Assembly (NCBI GenBank): GCA_015055805.1
Contig: SVHN01000001.1
Coordinates: 1 to 64,000 of the forward strand
Length of the DNA stretch: 64,000 bases
Direction of reading: 5' to 3'
From: Clostridiales bacterium
Lineage (GTDB): Bacteria; Bacillota; Clostridia; Christensenellales; Borkfalkiaceae
The notes under the pieces were generated by a model that saw only the letters and a program-made list of their open reading frames with translations, did not search any database and was not told where the DNA came from. Numbering within the stretch: position 1 is the first letter of the stretch; each line of letters starts with the position of its first letter. Below, one piece after another: positions 46,909 to 55,033 of this stretch. Position numbers and translations under genes: made by a program.

Positions 46909-47180
46909 TTGTTTTATCGGCTCCGCCACAAATTCTAACTGATTTTTGGCGGAAAAATGCTGCAAAATACTGTGCGTTTTACTCGGTTACAGACCACAGA
47001 GGGTATGCTCCCTCGTAAATCGCTTGTCTTTTTTGCATTTTTCTCCCCAAAGCGTATAAATACTAATCAGTCATTTTTTGTAACGTAGCCTTTGTTTTAT
47101 CGGCTCCGCCACAAACTCTGGCTAATTTTTGGCGGAAAAATGTATAAATAATAATCAGTCGTTTTTTGTACCATAATCTT
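46909..47180 (+). repeat. Duplicated intergenic unit around repeat copy E
   Basis: A 51-base block is at 46909-46959 and again at 47092-47142 (4 differences). It contains a CCGCCA...TGGCGG hairpin. A second block beginning GTATAAATA and ending TTTTTTGTA lies at 47054-47088 and 47142-47170. In the second unit the two blocks touch; in the first they are split by copy E (46960-47053). No gene is seen in 46875-47203. Confidence 0.75.
46952..47043 (+). repeat. Intergenic hairpin repeat, copy E (short, inserted)
   Basis: Terminal inverted repeat GAAAAATGC (46952-46960)/GCATTTTTC (47035-47043), 5' module TGCAAAATACTGTGCG, inner GAGGG-TATGCT-CCCTC hairpin (46999-47014), and a 3' remnant CGCTTGTCTT. 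It is the most diverged member of the family. Confidence 0.55.
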
Positions 47181-47203
47181 TGTTTTTAGGATACAATAAA
47201 TTT

Positions 47204-48112
47204 ATGCAAACGGACAAAAAAGTTAATCTTCCGCTAACGGCAAAGTCAGGGGGACTTGCGTTTAGCGCAATGATATTAATTTATTTATTACTAACGTTTA
47301 TAGGGCAAACGGTTTTTCAGTCACTAGGCATAACTAGCGGTCTGGCTCTTTTTGCCGTGTCTTCAATTTATTCTATAAACGCAATAATTTTGGTCTTGCT
47401 CTTTTCACGCATTATGTTTAAGCGTTCATTTGTGCAGTTGACGGGGGGAAGTCGCTTTTCACCTAAGTACGCGCTGTACGCTATCGTAATTGCCGCAGGC
47501 ATGTTTTTTGGTTTAGGCTTTATAAATACTCTATTTTCTAACGCGCTAGAAAGCGTTGGCGTAAAACTTTCGTCAATCCAATTACCGCTAGATAATTTGG
47601 GGCAGTTTGTCTTGGTGACCTTTAACCTTTGCGTATTACCTGCCGTGTTTGAAGAGTTTTTCTTCCGTGGATTTATGTTAAACAGTCTTGACGGCGTTAG
47701 AATTTTTCAAACCACGCTGTTCGTATCAATCTGTTTTTCAATCTATCATTGTTCGCTTGCGCAACTTTTATACCAGTTTATTTACGGTGGTTTTTTGTGC
47801 CTTTTAGCACTTTTGGCAAAAAGCACTTATCCTTGCATTATAGCGCATTTTTTGAATAACTTTGCCGTAGTATTATTTACCTATCTCGGTGTGGAAATAA
47901 ATCTTTTTAGTCCCATAGCAATAGCGTGCGGCGTTTTAGCGTTAGCAGTTATGGCGGTAGTTATTATAAAGGAATTAAAGATAAGGCCAAAACGCGAACA
48001 GGATAAGGAAGAGCGCAACGGCGAAAAGGTCGACTTTTGGTTGCCAGCCGCGCTGTTCGGTACGGTTATGTGCTTGGTTGTTATGATATCAAACGTCGTT
48101 TTGGCGGTGTAA
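47204..48112 (+). CDS. CPBP-family intramembrane metalloprotease
   Basis: A 302-residue membrane protein with eight or so helices. The CPBP (Abi) motifs are present: EEFFFR at residues 150-155, SIYHCSLAQLLYQFIYG, and CIIAHFLNNF. These Glu and His residues bind zinc in family members such as Rce1 and MroQ. The substrate is unknown. The start at 47204 is preferred over a TTG at 47180; AGGA lies 12 bases before it, so initiation may be weak. It ends 2 bases before rlmH. Confidence 0.82.
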   Translation: MQTDKKVNLPLTAKSGGLAFSAMILIYLLLTFIGQTVFQSLGITSGLALFAVSSIYSINAIILVLLFSRIMFKRSFVQLTGGSRFSPKYALYAIVIAAGMFFGLGFINTLFSNALESVGVKLSSIQLPLDNLGQFVLVTFNLCVLPAVFEEFFFRGFMLNSLDGVRIFQTTLFVSICFSIYHCSLAQLLYQFIYGGFLCLLALLAKSTYPCIIAHFLNNFAVVLFTYLGVEINLFSPIAIACGVLALAVMAVVIIKELKIRPKREQDKEERNGEKVDFWLPAALFGTVMCLVVMISNVVLAV

Positions 48113-48114
48113 TA

Positions 48115-48588
48115 ATGATAAAGATAAATTTAGTAGCCGTTGGTAAGGTCAAGGAAAAATACTTTGCAGACGGAATTAACGAGTACAAAAAACGGCTGTC
48201 AAAGTTTTGCGAATTTAATATCGTTGAAATTGCCGAAGAAAACTTTAACAAGGTTGACGACGCGCTCGTCAAACAGATAAAAGAAAAGGAAGGTGAAAAA
48301 ATACTTTCCGCCCTTAAAGGGTACGTTATTGCTATGGTGATAGAGGGTAAAAAGACGACCAGTCAAAAACTTGCAGCGCATATAAAAGATTTAATCGATA
48401 GGGGCAACGGTGTTATAACTTTCGTTATCGGCGGATCTTACGGTTTGTCCGACGCAGTAAAGAAACGCGCCGACGAACTTACGTCTTTTTCAGATATGAC
48501 CTTTCCGCACACTTTATTTAGGCTTATGCTTTCCGAACAAATTTACCGCGCTTTTTCTATCATTAACGGCAGTTCATATCACAAATAA
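48115..48588 (+). CDS. rlmH: 23S rRNA pseudouridine-1915 N3-methyltransferase RlmH
   Basis: A SPOUT-family methyltransferase of 157 residues. The knot region contains VIGGSYGLSD and SDMTFPHTLFRLMLSEQIYRAFSIINGSSYHK-like ending (FPHTLFR...YRAF...YHK), diagnostic of RlmH. The start at 48115 lies 2 bases after the CPBP stop, so it depends on upstream translation. The longer frame from 48037 is only overlap. Confidence 0.95.
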   Translation: MIKINLVAVGKVKEKYFADGINEYKKRLSKFCEFNIVEIAEENFNKVDDALVKQIKEKEGEKILSALKGYVIAMVIEGKKTTSQKLAAHIKDLIDRGNGVITFVIGGSYGLSDAVKKRADELTSFSDMTFPHTLFRLMLSEQIYRAFSIINGSSYHK

Positions 48589-48611
48589 TACTTTTTCTCA
48601 TACTATAACGT

Positions 48612-49379
48612 ATGAGCATAATTGACGATATAGAGAGTTATTATAATAGTTTTTGTGGAGAAAAAGGCGTAATCGGTAAAAGTGTAAACGGTAACCCTAT
48701 ATACTTTTTTACGGTGAGAAAGAGCGATTATCCCATAATAATCGCGCAGTATTCCATACATGCAAGAGAATACATAACTTCTTATCTTGCATTAAAGCAA
48801 ATCGAACGATTTATGTATAACGGCAAACGTGGAACGGTGCATTTCTTGCCGTTACTTAATCCCGACGGCGCGTTTATAGCCCAGACTGAAAACGGCAAAT
48901 ATAAAGCAAACGCAAGGGGTGTTGACCTTAACGTAAACTTCGACGCGCGTTGGGGAAAGGGTAAAAGCAACGTGAAAAAAGCAGGGGCGGAAAATTTTAT
49001 AGGCGAAAAGCCTTTTTCTGAGCCTGAAACGGTCGCGCTGCGTGATTTTACGCTGAAAGTTAATCCCACTCTTACGCTTAGTTATCACTCTAAGGGTGAA
49101 GAGATATACTGGGAATTTTTTCAAGATAAGGACGAAAGGAAAAGAGATTATAAAATTGCCGCGGCGATAGCAACGGTAACGGGATACGCCGTAAAAAGTA
49201 CGCCCGATTCGTGCGGCGGTTATAAGGACTGGTGCATTGAAAAACTAGGAATCCCTGCATTTACCATAGAAGTTGGTGACGATAGGGAACAACACCCGCT
49301 AAATAAAGGGTGTTTAGAACAGATTTATTTAAAGAACGAGAGAGTTGTGGAAGTCGTGATAAACTCTCTTTTGGAGTAA
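48612..49379 (+). CDS. M14-family zinc carboxypeptidase
   Basis: A 255-residue peptidase. Zinc ligands His50 and Glu53 lie in SIHAREYITS, the third His in LSYHSKGEEI, and NPDGA and RGVDLNVNFD are substrate-binding blocks. The catalytic Glu is in FTIEVGDD near residue 219. It has no signal peptide, so it is likely cytoplasmic; members of this type often process peptidoglycan peptides (gamma-D-glutamyl bonds). TATAAC lies very near the ATG and no clear ribosome site is visible. Confidence 0.88.
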   Translation: MSIIDDIESYYNSFCGEKGVIGKSVNGNPIYFFTVRKSDYPIIIAQYSIHAREYITSYLALKQIERFMYNGKRGTVHFLPLLNPDGAFIAQTENGKYKANARGVDLNVNFDARWGKGKSNVKKAGAENFIGEKPFSEPETVALRDFTLKVNPTLTLSYHSKGEEIYWEFFQDKDERKRDYKIAAAIATVTGYAVKSTPDSCGGYKDWCIEKLGIPAFTIEVGDDREQHPLNKGCLEQIYLKNERVVEVVINSLLE

Positions 49380-49381
49380 AT

Positions 49382-49843
49382 ATGGATTTAAAATATATGA
49401 GAGCGGCAATTCGTGAGGCGGAAAAGGCTAAACAGGAAGACGAAGTGCCGATAGGCGCGGTGCTCGTTTTAGACGGCAAGATTATCGCGCGCGCCCATAA
49501 CGCTATGGAAAAAACTCAGCTTGCTACCGCGCACGCCGAAGTGCTTTGCATAAACAAGGCTAGCAAAAAATTAAAGAGTTGGCGGCTTGACGGCGCGGAG
49601 ATGTATATAACGGTTGAACCGTGCGCAATGTGCGCAGGCGCGATAGTGAACGCTAGGATAAAGAAGGTGTACTTCGGCGCGTACGAGAATAAAAGCGGTT
49701 GCGCAATATCCAAGTATAGAGTGCTAGAAGAGAGTGGGCTTAACCACAGCACCGAATTTACGGGCGGTGTAGAGCAAGAAATATGTGCAAACTTACTAAA
49801 AAATTATTTTAAAGAGAAGAGATTACGAAAAAGCCTTGACTAA
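49382..49843 (+). CDS. tadA: tRNA-specific adenosine deaminase TadA
   Basis: Converts A34 to inosine in tRNA-Arg(ACG). The 153 residues have the zinc/catalytic motif His51-Ala-Glu53 and Pro80-Cys81-x-x-Cys84. NVRIKKVYFGAYENKSG-like substrate contacts follow (ARIKKVYFGAYENKSG). The start at 49382 is 2 bases after the M14 stop and has TTGGAG upstream. Confidence 0.95.
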   Translation: MDLKYMRAAIREAEKAKQEDEVPIGAVLVLDGKIIARAHNAMEKTQLATAHAEVLCINKASKKLKSWRLDGAEMYITVEPCAMCAGAIVNARIKKVYFGAYENKSGCAISKYRVLEESGLNHSTEFTGGVEQEICANLLKNYFKEKRLRKSLD

Positions 49844-49864
49844 AAAATTATTTTGTCATAAAAT
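49836..49864 (+). promoter_or_regulatory. prs promoter
   Basis: TTGACT (49836-49841), 17 bp, TAAAAT (49859-49864), overlapping the end of tadA. Confidence 0.6.
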
Positions 49865-49912
49865 ATAAGCGTACTATATGTACATAAAGTTACATTAGGA
49901 GAAAGAAAAAAA

Positions 49913-50866
49913 ATGATTACACACGGCAACTCAATTGAAATCCTCGCTGGCAACTCCAACAGGAAACTTGCAGAAGAAGTAGCTGCGGAACTTAAGATTC
50001 CGCTATCTGATGCCGAAGTCGGAAAATTCTCCGACGGCGAAATAAGCGTTACCCTTCCCCAAACGGTTAGAGGTAAAGACGTATTTATTATTCAGTCAAC
50101 TTCTATTCCTGTAAACGACAATCTTATGGAACTTCTCATAATGATTGACGCTTGTAAACGCGCATCAGCAGGTAGAGTAACGGCGGTTATGCCTTACTTT
50201 GGTTACGCAAGACAGGACAGAAAGGCTCGTCCGAGAGACCCGATCACAGCAAAACTCGTTGCGGACATCTTGACTAGCGCAGGCGCAGACAGAGTTTTAA
50301 CTATGGACCTTCACGCAGCGCAGATTCAGGGTTTCTTCGATATCCCCGTAGACCACCTTTACGGCGCACCCTTACTTGCTAGATATTATAAAAAGAAAAT
50401 GGACGAAAACTGGGTAGTCGTTTCCCCTGACGTAGGAAGCGTTGCAAGAGCAAGAAACTTTGCGTCAAGAGTAAACGCATCACTCGCTATCGTGGACAAG
50501 CGTCGTCCCAGAGCAAACGCTATCGAAGTTATGAACGTTATCGGTGACGTTGAAGGTAAGACTTGTCTTATGGTTGACGATATGATCGATACGGCAGGTA
50601 CTATCTGCCAAGGTGCTGAAGCATTAGTTAAAAACGGCGCGAAAGAAGTTTACGCTTGCTGCACGCACGGCGTACTTAGCGGTCCTGCTATGGATAGACT
50701 TACCGCTTCACCCATTAAGGAAATTGCGGTACTTGATACCATTGATATGCCGGAGAACGTTAAGAACAATCCGAAGATTAAGATTTTATCGGTTGCAAAA
50801 CACATTGCAAAAGCAATCTCTTCGGTTTACGCCGATTCTTCGCTCTCGGCAATCTACGAAGACTAA
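49913..50866 (+). CDS. prs: Ribose-phosphate pyrophosphokinase (PRPP synthase)
   Basis: Makes PRPP, the substrate of PurF and of pyrimidine, His and NAD pathways. The 317 residues include SDGEISV, the ATP site PYFGYARQDRK and the PRPP loop VDDMIDTAGT. AGGAG is about 10 bases before the ATG. It is ended by a hairpin before pth. Confidence 0.97.
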   Translation: MITHGNSIEILAGNSNRKLAEEVAAELKIPLSDAEVGKFSDGEISVTLPQTVRGKDVFIIQSTSIPVNDNLMELLIMIDACKRASAGRVTAVMPYFGYARQDRKARPRDPITAKLVADILTSAGADRVLTMDLHAAQIQGFFDIPVDHLYGAPLLARYYKKKMDENWVVVSPDVGSVARARNFASRVNASLAIVDKRRPRANAIEVMNVIGDVEGKTCLMVDDMIDTAGTICQGAEALVKNGAKEVYACCTHGVLSGPAMDRLTASPIKEIAVLDTIDMPENVKNNPKIKILSVAKHIAKAISSVYADSSLSAIYED

Positions 50867-50884
50867 AATTATTTTAACGAAAGA

Positions 50885-50912
50885 AAGGCCGTTTATATTA
50901 AACGGCTTTTTT
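50885..50912 (+). terminator. prs terminator
   Basis: GCCGTTT, ATATT, AAACGGC, then six T, ending 15 bases before pth. Confidence 0.75.
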
Positions 50913-50925
50913 GGTGGAGATTATT

Positions 50926-51498
50926 ATGAAACTTATCGTGGGGCTCGGAAACCCCGATGATAAATACAAGAATACCTTCCATAACCTTGGGTTTATGGCG
51001 GTGGATAAAGTTAGCGAAAAGCTTGGCTTTGAATTTAAAAAGACCAAGTGCAAAGCTATTCTTGCAGAAGGCAAGGTCGGCAGCGAAAAGATTATCCTTG
51101 CTAAACCCTTAACGTATATGAATTTAAGCGGTGAAAGCGTAAGGGAACTTCTTGTTTTTTACAAAATAGATTTAAAAGACCTTGTCGTTATATACGACGA
51201 CTTTGACCTTAACAAAGGCTTTATCCGTATAAGAGAGAACGGCTCGGCTGGCACGCACAACGGTATGCGAAATATCGTTGCGCTTTGCGGTAGCAATTTT
51301 CCCAGAATAAGAATAGGGTTTAAGCCCTTAGAAAAAACTGAGATACCACTTTTAAACCTTGTGCTTTCCGGCATAAGAGAAGAAGACCGCGAGGTCTTTG
51401 AAAAAGCCATTGATAGAGCAGCGTCGGCGGCGGCAGAGTTTGCCAAGGGTGTGACGGTGCAAAACGTTATGCAAAAATACAACGGCAAGACCGAATAA
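50926..51498 (+). CDS. pth: Peptidyl-tRNA hydrolase
   Basis: Recycles peptidyl-tRNA. The 190 residues open with LIVGLGNP, the family signature, and contain the catalytic His of NTFHNLGFMAVD and the Asp in VVIYDDFDLNKGFIRIRENGSAGTHNGM. GGTGGAG precedes the ATG at 50926; a longer frame to 50911 is not needed. prs-pth-mfd is a common Bacillota order. Confidence 0.96.
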   Translation: MKLIVGLGNPDDKYKNTFHNLGFMAVDKVSEKLGFEFKKTKCKAILAEGKVGSEKIILAKPLTYMNLSGESVRELLVFYKIDLKDLVVIYDDFDLNKGFIRIRENGSAGTHNGMRNIVALCGSNFPRIRIGFKPLEKTEIPLLNLVLSGIREEDREVFEKAIDRAASAAAEFAKGVTVQNVMQKYNGKTE

Positions 51499-51515
51499 AC
51501 AGCTAAGGAATATTT

Positions 51516-54500
51516 ATGCTGGAAGATTTTTTAAGCCTAAAAAACCGCGATAATTCGATAAGCGAATTTATCGACAACGTCCGCCAAGGAATACCTTCGG
51601 CGGTTTTTGGCGTAAACGATTCTTTCAAAAACTTCCTTGTTTCCACCATTAATGATAAAGTTTTATTTGTTGCTAAGGACGGCGTTGCGGCAAGAAACTT
51701 TAAGGACGGAATTAAAGAGTTTTCGGATAAAACCGTGGTATATATTCCGCCCAAAGACGAAATTTTGTTGCAAGCAAAAGCGTTTTCTAAAGACAGCGCG
51801 TACGAAAGGATTGCCGCGCTATACGCCGCCGCTAAGGCGGACGTTATAGTTGCGACTGCTGAAACGCTTATGCAGACCGCGCCCTTAAAAATAGAAGCCA
51901 TAACGCTTAATAAGGGTGCGGACGTAAGTCAAGAACAGACTGTTACAAAGTTAGTTCGTCTAGGTTATTCTAGGGTAGATAGCGTTATGTCAAAGGGTAG
52001 TTTTGCTTTAAGAGGCGATATTCTAGACGTGTTTGCAATAAACTGTGATAGCCCCGTAAGGATAGACTTTTTCGGCGACACGGTAGAAAGTATTAAATTT
52101 TACGACGCTGATACCAGAGAAAATTTAGGGTTTACCGACAGCGTAAGCATTGTTCAGGCTGTCGAGTTTACCTTTGCCGACGACGATATAAATTTATTCA
52201 AGTCGGTTATAAAAAACGAACTCAAAAACGTAAGCGGTGACGGTAGGGTAAGGCTTAAAGTTATAGCAGACGATATTGAAACTGCAATGGAAAACCTTAA
52301 TACGGACGGGTTTTCGTCACTTTCACCCCTTTCAAAATCGGTTGGAACGGTCTTTGATTACCTTTCAAATGAAACGGTGGTCATAATAGACGAAGCAAAG
52401 CGAGTTCACGAACTTGCGGTGCTATCTTCCACCGAGTTTACCGAGCGGTTTAATTCGTTAAGACTGGCAGGGGAAGTCTTTTCTTTTGCCGACAAGAATT
52501 TTAAGAGCGTAGAGTGGCTTGTTGAAATGTTAAAAAAATATCGTCAGGTCGCTATGCAAGCCTTGTCTACGGCAATCCCGTTTTTCAACCCCTTAAAAAT
52601 AATCAACCCCAACGTAAGCGGCGTTGCCGACTATCAGTTGGACTTTAAAGAAATTTTTACCGATATAGATAACTGGCTAAAAGGCGGTTATTCGGTTACC
52701 GTCTGCACTGGTGAATTAAAGCGTGCGGAAAAGTTTAACTTTGAACTCTCAACGCGCGGTATAGCGTCTGCTATCGGCGTTAAAGGCTCACTAAAAGGCG
52801 TTCAGATATCCACCGAAAAGTTAAGGAGCGGATTTGTTTTTCACGAAGAGAAAGCCGTGCTTATCGGCAGCGGAAACCTTTACGCAAAACCGGTTATGGC
52901 AAGAAAGGCTCGTAGTGGTAAGAACGCGTTTTTTACCGCGCCCGAAGTGGGCGATTACTGCGTTCACGAAGTGCACGGTATAGGTAGGGTTTTAGGAAAC
53001 AAAAAGATAACTTCCACCGAAGGAACGAAAGATTACGTTGCCGTTGAATATTCAGGCGGTGATATCCTATACGTTCCCGTCGAACAGATGGATATTCTTA
53101 CTAGATATCTAGGTGGTGAGAAAAAACCAAGGCTTTCAAAAATAGGCGGAAAAGACTTTGAGCGCATAAAGAAAAACGTTCGTGAAAGTATTCGCAAAAT
53201 GAGTTTTGACTTAAAGAAACTCTATCAAGAACGCGACCAACTTAGCGGATATAAGTTTACTGACGACAAAGAGTTGCAAGCGGTATTTGAAAACTCTTTC
53301 CCGTTTGAAGATACCCCCGACCAAAGGGTGGCAAACGGCGAGATAAAAGAAGATATGACAAGCGGAAAGGTTATGGACAGGCTGGTTTGCGGCGACGTTG
53401 GGTTCGGCAAGACCGAAGTCGCTCTTCGCGCAGTATTCCGCGCGATAGTAAACGGCAAACAAGCGGCTATGCTTGCGCCCACCACAATCCTTACCGAACA
53501 GCACTACAACACGGCAATAGATAGGTTTAAGGATTTTGGCGTTAAAATCGCTTGCCTTAACAGGTTTAAAACACCAAAACAGCAACAGTCTATTATAAAA
53601 AACCTTAAAGAAGGGAAAATAGACTTTATTATAGGCACGCACAGACTTCTAAGCAAAGACGTTGAGTTTAAGGACTTGGGACTTTTGGTGCTTGACGAAG
53701 AACAGCGGTTTGGCGTTGAGCATAAAGAAAAAATTAAACTTCTTAAAAAGAACGTCGACGCGATAACCCTTACCGCAACGCCTATACCTAGAACCTTGCA
53801 TATGTCCTTATCGGGTATACGCTCAATAAGCACTATAAATACCCCGCCGAAAAAACGTCTTCCCGTACAGACTTACGTCACGGAAGAAACGGAAACGCTT
53901 ATTAAGGACGCGGTAAGTAGGGAAATAAACCGTGGGGGTCAAGCGTTTATACTCTATAATAGAGTGGATAGTATCTTTACGTTTGCCGAAAAAATAAAAA
54001 CGCTTATGCCAAGCGTAAGGATAACCGTAGTTCACGGTCAGATGGACGAGCGCGTTTTAGAACAAAATATTCTTGCCTTTTATAGGGGGGAGAGTGACCT
54101 TTTAATATCTACCACCATAATAGAAAACGGCATAGATTTACCCAAGGCTAATACCCTTATAGTTATCGACGCCGATAAACTTGGGCTATCTACTCTGTAT
54201 CAGCTTAAAGGTAGAGTGGGAAGAAGTGATAGGCTTGCTTATGCGTACTTTACTTTTAAGCGTGAAAAGGTGCTTAATCAAGCGGCTTTTGAAAGGCTTA
54301 ACGCCATTATTGAGTTTACCGAGATGGGAAGTGGTATTAAAATTGCAATGCGCGACCTTGAAATACGCGGCGCAGGCAATATCTTGGGCGCAGAACAGCA
54401 CGGTCACATGGATAAGATAGGCTACGAATTGTATTCTAAACTGTTAAGAGAAGAAATGACGGGCGTAGAAGAAATCGTGCCCGAACTCGACGTTCGTGTC

Positions 54501-54914
54501 AGCGCGTTTATACCCGACGATTATATAGAGAGTAACGTTGCGCGTATGGACGCTTATAAGGAAATCGCGGAGATAAATTCCTTAAAAGCAGAGACGGAAT
54601 TCCGCGCGTCTATTGAAGACGCTTACGGCACTATCCCCGAAGAGACCGATAACCTAATAAATATTGCCGTCGTCAAGAGCCTAGCAATGAAGAAAGGCGT
54701 TTGTGAAATCAACGTTAAGCAAGCCTCAGTCAACCTGATTTTTAGTGAATTTAAAGCGTTTGCAGATGAAAAACTTCGCAAGGCAATAGACGAGATGAGC
54801 GACTGCGTAACCGTTTCAATGGCGACTGCCCCTGCGGTAGAGTTTATAAGGGAAGGCGAGAATAACGCCCAAATGCTACTAAAAGTCCGCCAGTTCTTGG
54901 CTCTAACCGTATAA
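51516..54914 (+). CDS. mfd: Transcription-repair coupling factor
   Basis: Removes stalled RNA polymerase and recruits UvrA. The 1132 residues contain a UvrB-like N-terminal region, the CarD-like RNA polymerase-interacting domain near 475-545 (GDYCVHEVHGIGR), Walker A GDVGFGKTE at residues 626-634, the DEEQ box at 727-730 (DEEQRFGVEHKEK), and TIIENGIDLPKANTL and LYQLKGRVGRS in the second RecA-like domain. A TRCF domain closes it. AAGGA precedes the ATG. It ends before a gap with a new promoter. Confidence 0.97.
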   Translation: MLEDFLSLKNRDNSISEFIDNVRQGIPSAVFGVNDSFKNFLVSTINDKVLFVAKDGVAARNFKDGIKEFSDKTVVYIPPKDEILLQAKAFSKDSAYERIAALYAAAKADVIVATAETLMQTAPLKIEAITLNKGADVSQEQTVTKLVRLGYSRVDSVMSKGSFALRGDILDVFAINCDSPVRIDFFGDTVESIKFYDADTRENLGFTDSVSIVQAVEFTFADDDINLFKSVIKNELKNVSGDGRVRLKVIADDIETAMENLNTDGFSSLSPLSKSVGTVFDYLSNETVVIIDEAKRVHELAVLSSTEFTERFNSLRLAGEVFSFADKNFKSVEWLVEMLKKYRQVAMQALSTAIPFFNPLKIINPNVSGVADYQLDFKEIFTDIDNWLKGGYSVTVCTGELKRAEKFNFELSTRGIASAIGVKGSLKGVQISTEKLRSGFVFHEEKAVLIGSGNLYAKPVMARKARSGKNAFFTAPEVGDYCVHEVHGIGRVLGNKKITSTEGTKDYVAVEYSGGDILYVPVEQMDILTRYLGGEKKPRLSKIGGKDFERIKKNVRESIRKMSFDLKKLYQERDQLSGYKFTDDKELQAVFENSFPFEDTPDQRVANGEIKEDMTSGKVMDRLVCGDVGFGKTEVALRAVFRAIVNGKQAAMLAPTTILTEQHYNTAIDRFKDFGVKIACLNRFKTPKQQQSIIKNLKEGKIDFIIGTHRLLSKDVEFKDLGLLVLDEEQRFGVEHKEKIKLLKKNVDAITLTATPIPRTLHMSLSGIRSISTINTPPKKRLPVQTYVTEETETLIKDAVSREINRGGQAFILYNRVDSIFTFAEKIKTLMPSVRITVVHGQMDERVLEQNILAFYRGESDLLISTTIIENGIDLPKANTLIVIDADKLGLSTLYQLKGRVGRSDRLAYAYFTFKREKVLNQAAFERLNAIIEFTEMGSGIKIAMRDLEIRGAGNILGAEQHGHMDKIGYELYSKLLREEMTGVEEIVPELDVRVSAFIPDDYIESNVARMDAYKEIAEINSLKAETEFRASIEDAYGTIPEETDNLINIAVVKSLAMKKGVCEINVKQASVNLIFSEFKAFADEKLRKAIDEMSDCVTVSMATAPAVEFIREGENNAQMLLKVRQFLALTV

Positions 54915-54960
54915 ATTAGCGATTTATCAAGATAAAAATTGTAAAAAATAAAAAAAATGA

Positions 54961-54989
54961 TTGCAATTTTTTTGCGTATAGTATATACT
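54961..54989 (+). promoter_or_regulatory. Promoter of the PrsA-like lipoprotein gene
   Basis: TTGCAA (54961-54966), 17 bp, TATACT (54984-54989). Confidence 0.55.
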
Positions 54990-55033
54990 TTATGGGTATA
55001 ACAAAAACTTTGCTTTAATTTGGGAGATTATAT

